Shown piece after piece: positions 24,501 through 31,700 of a DNA stretch of 42,969 nucleotides. The DNA comes from Caulobacter sp. (GTDB lineage: Bacteria > Pseudomonadota > Alphaproteobacteria > Caulobacterales > Caulobacteraceae). Location: NCBI GenBank assembly GCA_028291265.1, contig JAQGIK010000097.1, positions 1 through 42,969 on the forward strand, written 5' to 3'. The translations under genes and the position numbers were made by a program. Within the stretch, counting starts at the first letter, position 1, and each line of letters begins with the position of its first letter. A model generated the notes under the pieces. That model was not told the DNA's origin, ran no database searches, and worked only from the letters and a program-made list of their open reading frames with translations.

Positions 24501-26911
24501 GTGCTCATCAGTTGGCTGATCGTCAGGGTGGCGTCGGAGCCGCCTGTCGACGAGGTGCCGTTGAAGTCCTGCAGTTCCTGCAGGCCGATGATGTCGGGGC
24601 TGTTCAGGTTGTTGCCGATGGCGTCGGCCAGGTTGTCCAGCGTCGTCTGGGTGGTCACCCCGTCGCCGCCGTTGAAGCCCAGCGGGGCCAGGTTGCGGAC
24701 GTTGAAGGTCGAGATGGTCAGCCGGTCCAGGTTGTCCTGGATGGTCGTGGTTTCCTTGACCAGCGTGCTGGCGTTGAAGGTCACCGCCTGGGTGACGTTG
24801 ACGTCGTAGAAGCCCTGGCCGTAGCTGACGATGCCGGTGACGTCGCCGTTGCCGGTCACCGTCTGGCCGACGCTGGTGATGGCCCCGATCGAGCCGCCCA
24901 GCGCCTCGTCGTCGAGCTGGATGCGCTCGGGGTTGAAGTCGAACGACTTGTCGGCCGGATTGACCGTGCCGGGGGTGTTGTCGCTGATCGTCAGGCCGCC
25001 GCGGCTGTTGAGGCTGTTGTTGGCCCCGACGTCCGGGGTGACCATGATCTCGCCGAACGAGGACTTGAACGGGCTGGTGGTGTGGACGTCCTGCAGGGTG
25101 ACCCGCATGCCTTCCAGGCTTTCCCAGAAGTCGACGCCGTCGTTGACCGGGTCGAAGCCGTCGGTCGTCGAACCCAGGGTATGGAGCGGCGGGCTGTAGT
25201 CGGCGCCGTTGGCCGTGTCGCCGATGATGATGGCCGTCGGCAGCGGCTGGCTGACCCCGAGCACGACCGTGCTGGTGACCGTGACCAGTTCGGTCAGGGC
25301 CAGGTTGGCGGCGCCGCCCGGCAGGAATTCGCTGACCGTGGCCGAGACGCGGATCAGGTTGCCGACCACGATCTCCGGCCCGACCGGCGTGTTGGTGAAC
25401 ACATAGATGCCGTCGGAGGTGTTGCGATTGCCGTCGCCGGTCGCGTCCTGGATCCAGTAGCCGTTGCCGTCCTTGTCGATGGCGGTGACGACGCCGATGG
25501 TGGTGACCTGCTGGCCATTGAGGGCGGAGGTGTGGCCGGCTCCCTGGATCGAATAGATACGGGTGACGTCGTCGTTGATGATCGTACCGGTCGCCGCGCC
25601 GTCGGAGATGGCGGTCGTGCCGACGGTGTTCTGGATGTTGCTGATCTCGACGTTGATCGTCTCGTCGGGCTCGATGGTGACGTCGCCGTTGATGGTGACG
25701 GTGACCGTCTGGGTCAGCGAACCGCCGTTGGTGAAGGTCACCGTGCCGCCGCTGACCGCCGCGTAGTCGTCGCCGGCCGTGGCCGAGCCGCCGACCACGG
25801 TGTTGAAGTCGAGGGTGAAGGCGGTGTTCTCGTCGGTGCGGGTGACCGTGAAGGTCATCACTGAGGTGCCGGCGTCGCCTTCGACGACACTGACATCGCC
25901 GATCGAGACGGTCGGCGGGAAGTCGTCGTTGGTGATCGTGCCGAGACCTTGGCCATCGGTCACGCTGGCGACGCCGGTGGTGTTCACGACGTTGTTGAGA
26001 TTGAGGAAGAAGCTCTCGGCGTTCTCGATGGTCAGGTCGCCGTGAACGGTGACGCTGACGGTCTGGGTCAGGGCGCCGCCCTGGGCGAAGGTCAGGGTGC
26101 CGGTCGCGGAGTCGTAGTCGCTGTCGCCCGTCGTCGCGGTGTTGTCCGCCGTGGCGTAGTCGATCGTGAACGCGCCTTCGTTGCTCGTCCGGGTGACCGT
26201 GAAGGTCAGCAGCTGCGTGCCGTTGTCGCCCTCGGTGAGGCTGACGTCGTTGACGCTGACATTGGAGGCGCCGGTGTCGGCGACATTGACCGCGACGTTG
26301 TCGATGCCGATTTCGTCGCGCGCGCCGGCCCCGCTCGAGGCCGTGTGGGCCCAGCGCAGGTACAGGAATCCGCCGTTGGCGACCGAGCCGCCGGTCAGGG
26401 CGACCGCACTGTTGGTGATGCTGGTGAAGGAGGTGCTGTCGGCGGCGACGGGGGTGGTCAATTGCAGGGCCGAGATGGTGGTGAAGGTCACCCCGTCGGT
26501 CGACCAGGAGAAGTTCATGACGTCGGAACGGGTGTCGTTGTTCCGGTAGATCCAGTTGAAGTCGACGGTGATGCCTGTCCAGGCGGCGCCCGAGGTGTTG
26601 GCCAGGCGCAGGGTGACATTGCTTGTGCCCTCGAAGAAGTCGGTGCCCGACGGCTGGAACGCCAGACCGCGACCGGCGCCGACCGGCGCCGCATACATCC
26701 CGCCGGTCGTGGTGTTGCCCGACGCCGACAGGATGCCCCGGCCGTAGTCACCGGTCCCGATCGTGCCGCCGTAGCCCGGCTGGGCATCGCTCATGCCGGT
26801 AATCAGCCAGACCGTGGAGTTCAAGGTGCCGGTGGACGGGGTGGTCTGCGCCACCGGAGCCAGGCCTGTGCCGGCATAGGCGTCAAAGGTCTCGGTGAAG
26901 ATAAGGGTCAT
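21584..26911 (-). CDS. Large secreted nuclease: Calx-beta, EEP nuclease and RTX repeats
   Basis: A 1775-residue protein of the ExeM/NucH type. Residues 1-215 form a beta-rich module. Two Calx-beta domains follow (about 215-330 and 335-450; SVNDVSLTEGDNGT, VSIGDVSVVEGDAGT), then an OB-like region near 455-600. The EEP nuclease domain (about 730-1075) has TISTFNVRNL, DIIGLQELQD, NNHFSSKGG, ALGDFNDF and LSDHDPG, the expected metal and catalytic blocks. RTX calcium-binding repeats (GGxGxDxLxGG type) fill about 1080-1700, and no Sec signal is present, indicating type I secretion. No ABC exporter genes lie nearby. A GGAG site precedes the start by 7 bases. Likely roles are extracellular DNA degradation and phosphate or nutrient scavenging. 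Confidence 0.88.
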   Translation of the reverse strand: MTLIFTETFDAYAGTGLAPVAQTTPSTGTLNSTVWLITGMSDAQPGYGGTIGTGDYGRGILSASGNTTTGGMYAAPVGAGRGLAFQPSGTDFFEGTSNVTLRLANTSGAAWTGITVDFNWIYRNNDTRSDVMNFSWSTDGVTFTTISALQLTTPVAADSTSFTSITNSAVALTGGSVANGGFLYLRWAHTASSGAGARDEIGIDNVAVNVADTGASNVSVNDVSLTEGDNGTQLLTFTVTRTSNEGAFTIDYATADNTATTGDSDYDSATGTLTFAQGGALTQTVSVTVHGDLTIENAESFFLNLNNVVNTTGVASVTDGQGLGTITNDDFPPTVSIGDVSVVEGDAGTSVMTFTVTRTDENTAFTLDFNTVVGGSATAGDDYAAVSGGTVTFTNGGSLTQTVTVTINGDVTIEPDETINVEISNIQNTVGTTAISDGAATGTIINDDVTRIYSIQGAGHTSALNGQQVTTIGVVTAIDKDGNGYWIQDATGDGNRNTSDGIYVFTNTPVGPEIVVGNLIRVSATVSEFLPGGAANLALTELVTVTSTVVLGVSQPLPTAIIIGDTANGADYSPPLHTLGSTTDGFDPVNDGVDFWESLEGMRVTLQDVHTTSPFKSSFGEIMVTPDVGANNSLNSRGGLTISDNTPGTVNPADKSFDFNPERIQLDDEALGGSIGAITSVGQTVTGNGDVTGIVSYGQGFYDVNVTQAVTFNASTLVKETTTIQDNLDRLTISTFNVRNLAPLGFNGGDGVTTQTTLDNLADAIGNNLNSPDIIGLQELQDFNGTSSTGGSDATLTISQLMSTIFTRTGVQYYAILSDPVDDQEGGAPGGNIQVAFLYQPGAVSPTAGNGLVETSAGSHIFKYPTANRIGADADPDFAATRSSVPIEWVPAGYTETQGGSFYVINNHFSSKGGSAVMIGANLDSEYYAEPLNSDSVKREGQAIAVKAFIDAILADGDAMNDKIIALGDFNDFQIFPVVGLIQGIITRANAGSGNTPSTFVPGTQILKALIELLPAEERYSYSFDGNAQALDQIIGTLNLVQGAIYDVVHINSEFATQLSDHDPGIVSLVFVRSAAIATEGNDVFTAASYLAKFGAVRGSLTGDDTVLALGGDDTIEGSLGSDVLNGGGGFDTVDYTGSNAAVTVNLTTNTASGGWAAGDTLISIENVIGSIYSDFLTGSSTLNILNGGLGADYMAGGANNDTYYVDDDGDQVVEFAGQGTDTVISSISHTLLTNFENLTLDGSGDINGVGNASNNRLIGNNGANTLSGLGGVDNISGGGGIDHLLGGEGNDILDGGTGADTLEGGNGFDTYTVDDAGDIIVETSTGGTDTVKSTAVSYTLSAYLETLTLTGAFNQDGTGNDQANTLNGNNFNNVLAGAAGADTLNGNAGNDTLDGGNDNDKLYGGAAADDLVGGLGNDLLDGGTGADDMAGGAGNDTYYVDSAADTVTELAGEGAADKLYLSAASFVLSADAEIETIQVTTVTGATVTGSSTANKIFGSDGADTFNGLGGNDFLQSGLGNDTLNGGDGNDIMDGGAGDDTMAGGLGVDTYYVDSFSDSVTEAADAGIDTVRTTLDGYLLGDNLENLILTGAGNQDGQGNALNNTLTGTDDSNSLDGADGNDRLVGNGGSDDLYGGAGLDTLLGGDGDDLLFGDVGNDKLTGGSGRDYFVAGGQFTPGASGVAIETDSILDLESGEVIGLATSELHFQSVFNGTAGQAKLIYSASTLTTLFQLDINGDNRVDYQLRINGDQTANTNIATDQDDVNGGWYLFGAAP

Positions 26912-27056
26912 TGGGACGCTCCACGGCAGCGCGCCATCGGCCTCGGGCCGGGGCGGGATTGGGTATGGGTTTGGATGAGCTGGTCAGGGCCGGCGCGCAC
27001 GGACGGCGCGATCGCAATCGTCATGAAACGGCACGCCCCCACGCAAAAACCAGAAC

Positions 27057-27071
27057 TTAACAAGCTCTTAA
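27057..27071. promoter_or_regulatory. Perfect CtrA-type box TTAA-N7-TTAA
   Basis: TTAACAAGCTCTTAA has both TTAA halves at the exact 7-bp spacing of CtrA sites and reads as a box on either strand. It is 146 bp upstream of the nuclease start (minus strand) and 132 bp upstream of the VOC gene (plus strand). It is the best CtrA match found in the window. Confidence 0.55.
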
Positions 27072-27080
27072 GGACGCACC

Positions 27081-27173
27081 ATGACAACGAGACGACGAAA
27101 GAGTCGAATCGATTCAGCGGCCTGCGACGACTCATCCGCCGTTGTTTGGCGAGCGCCGCCGAAACAGGCTTAA
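27081..27173 (+). CDS. Possible 30-residue small peptide
   Basis: A short open frame encodes MTTRRRKSRIDSAACDDSSAVVWRAPPKQA and has a well-placed AAGGA six bases before its ATG. It ends 29 bp before the VOC gene start. The peptide is arginine-rich at its N-terminus. The three tandem GANTC sites fall inside it. No homologue is recognised; it may be a leader peptide, or chance. Confidence 0.25.
   Translation: MTTRRRKSRIDSAACDDSSAVVWRAPPKQA
27101..27133. promoter_or_regulatory. Cluster of four CcrM (GANTC) methylation sites
   Basis: GAGTC, GAATC and GATTC follow each other without a gap (27101-27115), and GACTC lies at 27129-27133. All four N variants therefore occur in 33 bp. The cluster is 30 bp from the CtrA-type box. 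In Caulobacter, GANTC in promoters is read by GcrA and methylated by CcrM. Confidence 0.6.
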
Positions 27174-27202
27174 GGTTCGCCCGTCACGCGAAGGAGCGCC
27201 TC

Positions 27203-27616
27203 ATGATCGATCACCTGGGTATCACCGTCGCCGATTTCGCCGCCGCCAAGGCCTTCTATGACGCGGCGCTGAAGCCGCTGGGCATCGGGGTGGTGATGGA
27301 AGTCGGGCCGGAACAGACTGGCGGCTCCAGCCACTGCGGCTATGGAAACAATTCCGACCGGCGGGACATCCAGGCCGGCAAGCCGAGCTTCTGGATCGGC
27401 GACGGCGGCGGCCCCACGGGTCCGGCCCACATCTGTTTCCTGGCCCAGGACCGGGCGGCGGTCGACGCCTTCCATGCCGCCGCCCTGGCCGCCGGCGGGA
27501 CCGACAACGGCGCCCCGGGCCTGCGCCCCCACTATCACCCCGGCTATTACGGCGCCTTCGTCCTCGACGCCGAGGGCCGCAACGTCGAGGCGGTGCACCA
27601 CAGCTGGGGTGGGTGA
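27203..27616 (+). CDS. VOC-superfamily (glyoxalase/dioxygenase-fold) protein
   Basis: A 137-residue single-domain protein of the vicinal oxygen chelate fold. The opening MIDHLGITVADFAAAKAFYDAALKPLGI is the classic first beta-alpha unit. HICFLAQDRAAVDAFHAAALAAGG is the second. The closing YHPGYYGAFVLDAEGRNVEAVHH places the usual metal-ligand positions (H4, H near 86, E near 131). An AAGGAG ribosome site lies 6 bases before the start. It probably acts on a small metabolite in the cytosol; substrate unknown. A perfect hairpin follows 12 bp after the stop. Confidence 0.88.
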   Translation: MIDHLGITVADFAAAKAFYDAALKPLGIGVVMEVGPEQTGGSSHCGYGNNSDRRDIQAGKPSFWIGDGGGPTGPAHICFLAQDRAAVDAFHAAALAAGGTDNGAPGLRPHYHPGYYGAFVLDAEGRNVEAVHHSWGG

Positions 27617-27627
27617 GGCGGGGAAGC

Positions 27628-27670
27628 GGGGACACATTGAATTTCGAGAAGCGAAATTCAATGTGTCCCC
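27628..27670. repeat. REP-like perfect palindrome with GGGG foot
   Basis: GGGGACACATTGAATTTCG and its exact reverse complement flank a 5-nt loop (AGAAG), a 19-bp perfect stem. The GGGG at the foot and the AT-rich upper stem resemble REP elements mobilised by RAYT (TnpA_REP) transposases. No such transposase gene is in the window. It may also end transcription of the VOC gene. Confidence 0.75.
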
Positions 27671-27698
27671 TATTCCGACTTCCAGCTAAGCCAGCCGC

Positions 27699-28097
27699 AT
27701 GACTGTTTTCGGCGCCCTGAACCTCGCCATCATGATTTCCGTCCTGGCCTGCTGCATCGGCGGGGTCATGGGCGGCCTGCGTATCGCCCGGCCGAAGGCC
27801 CTCAAGGCCCGCGGCCGGGCCGAGGAGCGGGCCTTCGGCGGAATGCTGATCCTGGCCCACGCCGGGGCGGCCATGGGGCTGGGCTATGCGCCAAGCCTCG
27901 GCCGGATGATGGCGGCGGCGGTGGCGCTGGGCTGGCTGGGGGCGGCGGCCGGACGACTGGCCTCGCTGGTCCTCGACAGACAGAAGGACCCGATGCTGCG
28001 CCAGGCGTTGATCCTCGAACTCCTGATGGCCCTGGCCCTGGGCCTGCCCTGGCTAGGCGTCGGCGCCGCCACCTTCGGCGGCGCGGTCGAGGTCTAG
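27699..28097 (+). CDS. Small membrane protein, function unknown
   Basis: A 132-residue protein with about four hydrophobic segments (roughly 5-26, 48-66, 68-88 and 103-124). It begins with NLAIMISVLACCIGGVMGGLRI, and a positively charged loop (RPKALKARGRAEERAFGG) follows. No family is recognised. It stands alone between the REP-like palindrome and a convergent gene, and shows codon use like its neighbours. The shared paired hairpin at its 3' end suggests it is transcribed as a single unit. Confidence 0.65.
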   Translation: MTVFGALNLAIMISVLACCIGGVMGGLRIARPKALKARGRAEERAFGGMLILAHAGAAMGLGYAPSLGRMMAAAVALGWLGAAAGRLASLVLDRQKDPMLRQALILELLMALALGLPWLGVGAATFGGAVEV

Positions 28098-28104
28098 ATA
28101 CGTT

Positions 28105-28156
28105 TAGAGCCTGTCCGGGCGGCCGAACCGCATACACTTCGGCCTGACAAGCTCTA
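28105..28156. terminator. Two-part hairpin between convergent genes
   Basis: TAGAGCCTGTC (28105-28115) pairs with GACAAGCTCTA (28146-28156) with one mismatch, and inside it GGCCGAA (28121-28127) pairs with TTCGGCC (28138-28144). The minus-strand stop codon lies in the outer stem. It probably terminates or insulates transcripts from both sides. Confidence 0.6.
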
Positions 28157-29371
28157 GGATCGCTCCGGCGGGCGAAGGGTGGCGTGGCTGGCGCCGAGGT
28201 AGCCGGCCGCCGCCATCTGGCGAGGCGACTGCAGGCCACAGAGCATCACAGGCTTGGCGAGCGGAGCCGCCATCACCATCGCCTCGCGCGCCCAGCGAAC
28301 GAAGTCCGCTTCGATGGGCAGGTTGCGCGCGAATTCGACCGTCAGGCCCTGGAGCCGCGCATCCTTCAGGCCGCTCATGGAAACGGCGCCGGTCACCCGG
28401 CCGACCACATAGAGACAGAAGGGGCGGACCAGGGACACCACCGTGGCCAGGGCGCCGGCGGGAACGCCCTCGATGTCGCAGATCTCGCAGATCACCCCGT
28501 GGCGCACGATCGCCTGCGCCTCCCGAAGCAGGCTGACCACCGCCGCCCGGCCGTCGAGATTGGACAGGGTGATGTAGGACACCGGCAGCATCAGGCTGGG
28601 CGTCCGGTCGACTTCGGCTTCCGACCGCAGGCGGTCGAGGCCCCGGCCGATCGTGGCCAGATCGATGCGCTGCATGTCGGCCCGGGAAAGGGCGGTCAGT
28701 TCAATCGCGGTCAGGGGCCGGTCGGAGGGGGTTTCAAGCACCCGGCGGGCGACGCGATAGCCGATCCGGTTCGAGGTCTTCAGCAGGATGACCGGTTCCA
28801 GCACGCAGGAGACCCGGACGCGCTGGCCGTTGACCGCCACGAACGGCGACCAGCGATCGGCCGAGCCGCCCGGCGCTTCATCGACATAGACCGACCGGGC
28901 GCGGTCGACGGCTTCGACGTCGAGCCGGGCGCCGTGCACGCCGTCGGCCGAGATGCGGGTGACCGTATGCACCCGGATGTCGGCCATCACGGCCGCGCCC
29001 AGGAAGTGGTGCAGGGTATTGCGCAGGACGTTGAGACAGGTCGCCTGGCCGGCCATGGCGCTGACGCCCGGCTGGGAGACCACATAGTCGGTCGCCGAGA
29101 TGCGCTGGAAGACCCCCTGGCCGGCCAGCTGGCGCTCCAGGGCGCGCTCGGCGTGGTCCTGGACCCGTTCCTGGCGGCTGGCCCAACGGGCGCCCAGCTT
29201 CTCGGCGATGGCCGACAGGCTGATGATGCTCACCGCCCCCTGCTCCACGGCGCCGGAGGCCTGCAGCCGGTCAAGGACCGCCGCCGCCTCGACACTGGTG
29301 ATCGGCAGCAGGGCCTCGCCGGACGCCGCGGCGGCGACATCGACGGCCGGCTCAAGCAACGACTGTTTCAC
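28154..29371 (-). CDS. Protein with degenerate EAL-like domain, coupled to a hybrid histidine kinase
   Basis: A 405-residue protein I do not recognise by name. Residues 190-400 follow the course of an EAL domain: LEPVILLKTSNRIGYRVARRV in place of the EAL motif strand, DMQRIDL, VICEICDIEGVP where EAL domains have lEItE, and VMLCGLQSPRQMAAAGYLGA where they have AEGVET. The catalytic glutamate and the DDFG aspartates are missing, so it is unlikely to cleave c-di-GMP. The N-terminal 180 residues are unassigned. A GTG start at 29371 is chosen because GGAGG lies 6 bases upstream; the frame also extends to an ATG at 29416. It overlaps the kinase gene by 20 bases. Confidence 0.65.
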   Translation of the reverse strand: MKQSLLEPAVDVAAAASGEALLPITSVEAAAVLDRLQASGAVEQGAVSIISLSAIAEKLGARWASRQERVQDHAERALERQLAGQGVFQRISATDYVVSQPGVSAMAGQATCLNVLRNTLHHFLGAAVMADIRVHTVTRISADGVHGARLDVEAVDRARSVYVDEAPGGSADRWSPFVAVNGQRVRVSCVLEPVILLKTSNRIGYRVARRVLETPSDRPLTAIELTALSRADMQRIDLATIGRGLDRLRSEAEVDRTPSLMLPVSYITLSNLDGRAAVVSLLREAQAIVRHGVICEICDIEGVPAGALATVVSLVRPFCLYVVGRVTGAVSMSGLKDARLQGLTVEFARNLPIEADFVRWAREAMVMAAPLAKPVMLCGLQSPRQMAAAGYLGASHATLRPPERS

Positions 29372-31574
29372 CCGCGGCCTCCGGGCGGAGCGGTTCCGCG
29401 TCCGGGGCGCCGGCAAGCCGCCCGATCTCGGCGATCAGCAGGGTCGGCGAGATCGGCTTTGCGACCACTCCGTCCATGCCGGCGGCGCGATAGGCTTCCA
29501 CCTGGTGGGCCATGACGTTGGCGGTCAGCGCCAGGATCGGCACGTCCCGCGCCGGGCCGTCCAGGCCCCGGATAGCCCGGGCGCAGGCCATGCCGTCCAT
29601 GCGCGGCATCTGAATATCCATCAGCACCAGATCGAAGGCGCCGGCGCGCATCGCCGCCAAGCCTTCGTGACCGTCCTTCGCCTCCATGACGTCGGCGCCG
29701 AGGCTGGTCAGCAGGGTATGGGCCACCAGCCGGTTGGCCGGGTTGTCCTCGACCAGCAATATGTTCAGGCCGTCGAGCAGGGCAGGGGCCGCCGCCGCCG
29801 CCGCCGCCAGGACCGGCGCCGCGACGCCCGGGGCGTCAAATCGCAGGCAAAAGACAGAGCCCTGGCCCTCGACGCTGGTGAAAGTGACGTCGCCGCCCAT
29901 CAGCCGGGCCAGGCTACGGGTGATCGACAGGCCGAGGCCCGCGCCACCGAAGTGGCGGGCGGTGTCGCCTCGCGCCTGGCGGAATCGCTCGAAGAGGTGA
30001 GCCTGAGCGTCGGCGGCGATGCCGATGCCGGTATCCTCGACCTCCAGCGTCACCGGGTGCGACCCCTCCACGGCGGGGCCGACGTCCAGCCGGACGGCGA
30101 CGTGACCGGCCGCCGTGAATTTCACCGCATTGCCGATCAGGTTGAACATCGCCTGGCGCAGGCGGACGGGGTCGGCCGCGATCCAGAGATCGCCGCCCGT
30201 GGTCGTCCAACGCAGCGCCAGGCCCTTGGCCTGCGCCCGGCCCTCCATCAGGCCGGCGACGCCGTCCAGCATCTCGCCCGGCTGAACGGGTTCCGGCGCC
30301 AGTTCGAACTGACCGGACTCGATCCGCGAAACGTCCAGGATGTCGTTGAGAAGCTGCGACAGCATGTGGCCGGAGTCGTCGGCCATGCGCATCAGGTCGC
30401 GCCCCTGCGGCGAGATCGCTTCGGTCTTCAACAGATGAAGGGCCCCCAGGATGCCGTTCATCGGCGTGCGGATTTCGTGGCTGATATTGGCCAGGAACTC
30501 GTCCTTGGCGCGGGTGGCGGCCTCGGCCTCCAGCCTGGCCGCCTCCAGGGCGGCGGCGGTCTCGACCTGGGCGGTGACATCGCGGCTGACGTCGATCACC
30601 CCGACAGGCGCCCCGTCCTCGCTGACCAGCTTCACCGATGACTGCACCCACAGCCAGTGGCCCGCCTTGTGACGCAGCCGTATGGTGATCACCTCGGTGC
30701 GGTCCGGATCGGCGAGCATCCGCTGGAACGCGTCGATGGCGATGCCGGCGCAGGCGGGGTCGACGATATCCATCCGGGACATGCCGATCAGCTCGTCGGG
30801 GCGGTAGCCGTATATTCCCAGACAGGCGGGTGAGACGTATTGATAGGCCCCGACCATGTCCGAGCGGGCCATGACGTCCGTGATGTTCTCCGCCAGGATT
30901 TCATAGTTCTCGAGGGCATGGTTCAGGCGCCGCTGAGCCTCCTGGACCGACGGCGTTTCAATCGCTCGGCCCAGGCAGAAGACCATGCCCAGACCCAGGA
31001 CGACCCAGATCGGCGCCATCTGACGCCAGTCCCGGCCGTCGGCGAGGGCGAAGATGGCGATGACGACGCAGGCCGGCGCCGCGCCCGCCAGCAGGAAGAC
31101 CAGCGGCGCATTGTAGAACAGCAGCACGATCAGGGCGCCGACCACGGCGACGATGAGGCTGCCGACGGCCTCGCCCTGCGGGGTCCCGGTGCGCCACAGC
31201 AGAACGCCGAGCAGGACCCACCAGACGTTGACGGCCAGGTAGGCGGCGACAAACGCCGTCCGCGGCCCCCAGTTCACCACCTGCCCCCGGGCCTGACGGC
31301 GCGAGGCGAACCATCCGAAGGCCTCCAGGCCCAGGCAGCCCAGCGTCCAGGCCAGGCAAACGCCCCAGGGGAGCAGGAGGACCCCGGCCAGGCCGCCGAG
31401 GATGGCGAACATCGCCTTGACCGGAATGACCGGCGAGAGTGTCAGAGCTGCCTGATCGAGCGCGGCGGCCAGGGTCGGCCGGGGCGGCGACGCCCACTGG
31501 ATGGCGTCAAAGCGGCTAACGGCCCGTAGAGGTCGCGGCCTTTCCGAAAACGGGAAGCGCGTGTCACGGGTCAT
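29352..31574 (-). CDS. Membrane-bound PAS hybrid histidine kinase
   Basis: A 740-residue sensor. Residues 50-203 hold several membrane helices. A PAS domain lies at about 220-336 (YEILAENITDVMARSDMVGAYQYVSPACLGIYGY). The HisKA box is FLANISHEIRTPMNG, with phospho-accepting H366. The ATPase domain (about 450-590) has NLIGNAVKFT, VEDTGIGI and GGAGLGLSI. The C-terminal receiver (about 610-725) has LLVEDNP, the phospho-accepting D in LVLMDIQMPRMDG, and KPI. It therefore both senses and keeps its own relay receiver. The 3' end overlaps the degenerate-EAL gene, a probable partner. The input signal is unknown. Confidence 0.93.
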   Translation of the reverse strand: MTRDTRFPFSERPRPLRAVSRFDAIQWASPPRPTLAAALDQAALTLSPVIPVKAMFAILGGLAGVLLLPWGVCLAWTLGCLGLEAFGWFASRRQARGQVVNWGPRTAFVAAYLAVNVWWVLLGVLLWRTGTPQGEAVGSLIVAVVGALIVLLFYNAPLVFLLAGAAPACVVIAIFALADGRDWRQMAPIWVVLGLGMVFCLGRAIETPSVQEAQRRLNHALENYEILAENITDVMARSDMVGAYQYVSPACLGIYGYRPDELIGMSRMDIVDPACAGIAIDAFQRMLADPDRTEVITIRLRHKAGHWLWVQSSVKLVSEDGAPVGVIDVSRDVTAQVETAAALEAARLEAEAATRAKDEFLANISHEIRTPMNGILGALHLLKTEAISPQGRDLMRMADDSGHMLSQLLNDILDVSRIESGQFELAPEPVQPGEMLDGVAGLMEGRAQAKGLALRWTTTGGDLWIAADPVRLRQAMFNLIGNAVKFTAAGHVAVRLDVGPAVEGSHPVTLEVEDTGIGIAADAQAHLFERFRQARGDTARHFGGAGLGLSITRSLARLMGGDVTFTSVEGQGSVFCLRFDAPGVAAPVLAAAAAAAPALLDGLNILLVEDNPANRLVAHTLLTSLGADVMEAKDGHEGLAAMRAGAFDLVLMDIQMPRMDGMACARAIRGLDGPARDVPILALTANVMAHQVEAYRAAGMDGVVAKPISPTLLIAEIGRLAGAPDAEPLRPEAAGETVVA

Positions 31575-31700
31575 TGAGCGTTACAGTAGGGTGTCACGGA
31601 CAGGCGACTTGCAGATTAACAAAGCGCCCCCTCCCCTGCGACACTTTAGCGGCGGAAGGATCGACTATCCTTTCCGGCCCCGGCGCGCTTCACTGGCGCG

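Noticed and set aside
23060..25864. Two long plus-strand frames antisense to the nuclease gene
   Set aside because: They reflect the codon bias of the RTX and Calx-beta coding strand and show no recognisable domain.
25949..27202. Long upstream extension of the VOC gene
   Set aside because: The VOC fold begins at 27203 with an AAGGAG ribosome site 6 bases before it; the extension is antisense to the nuclease gene.
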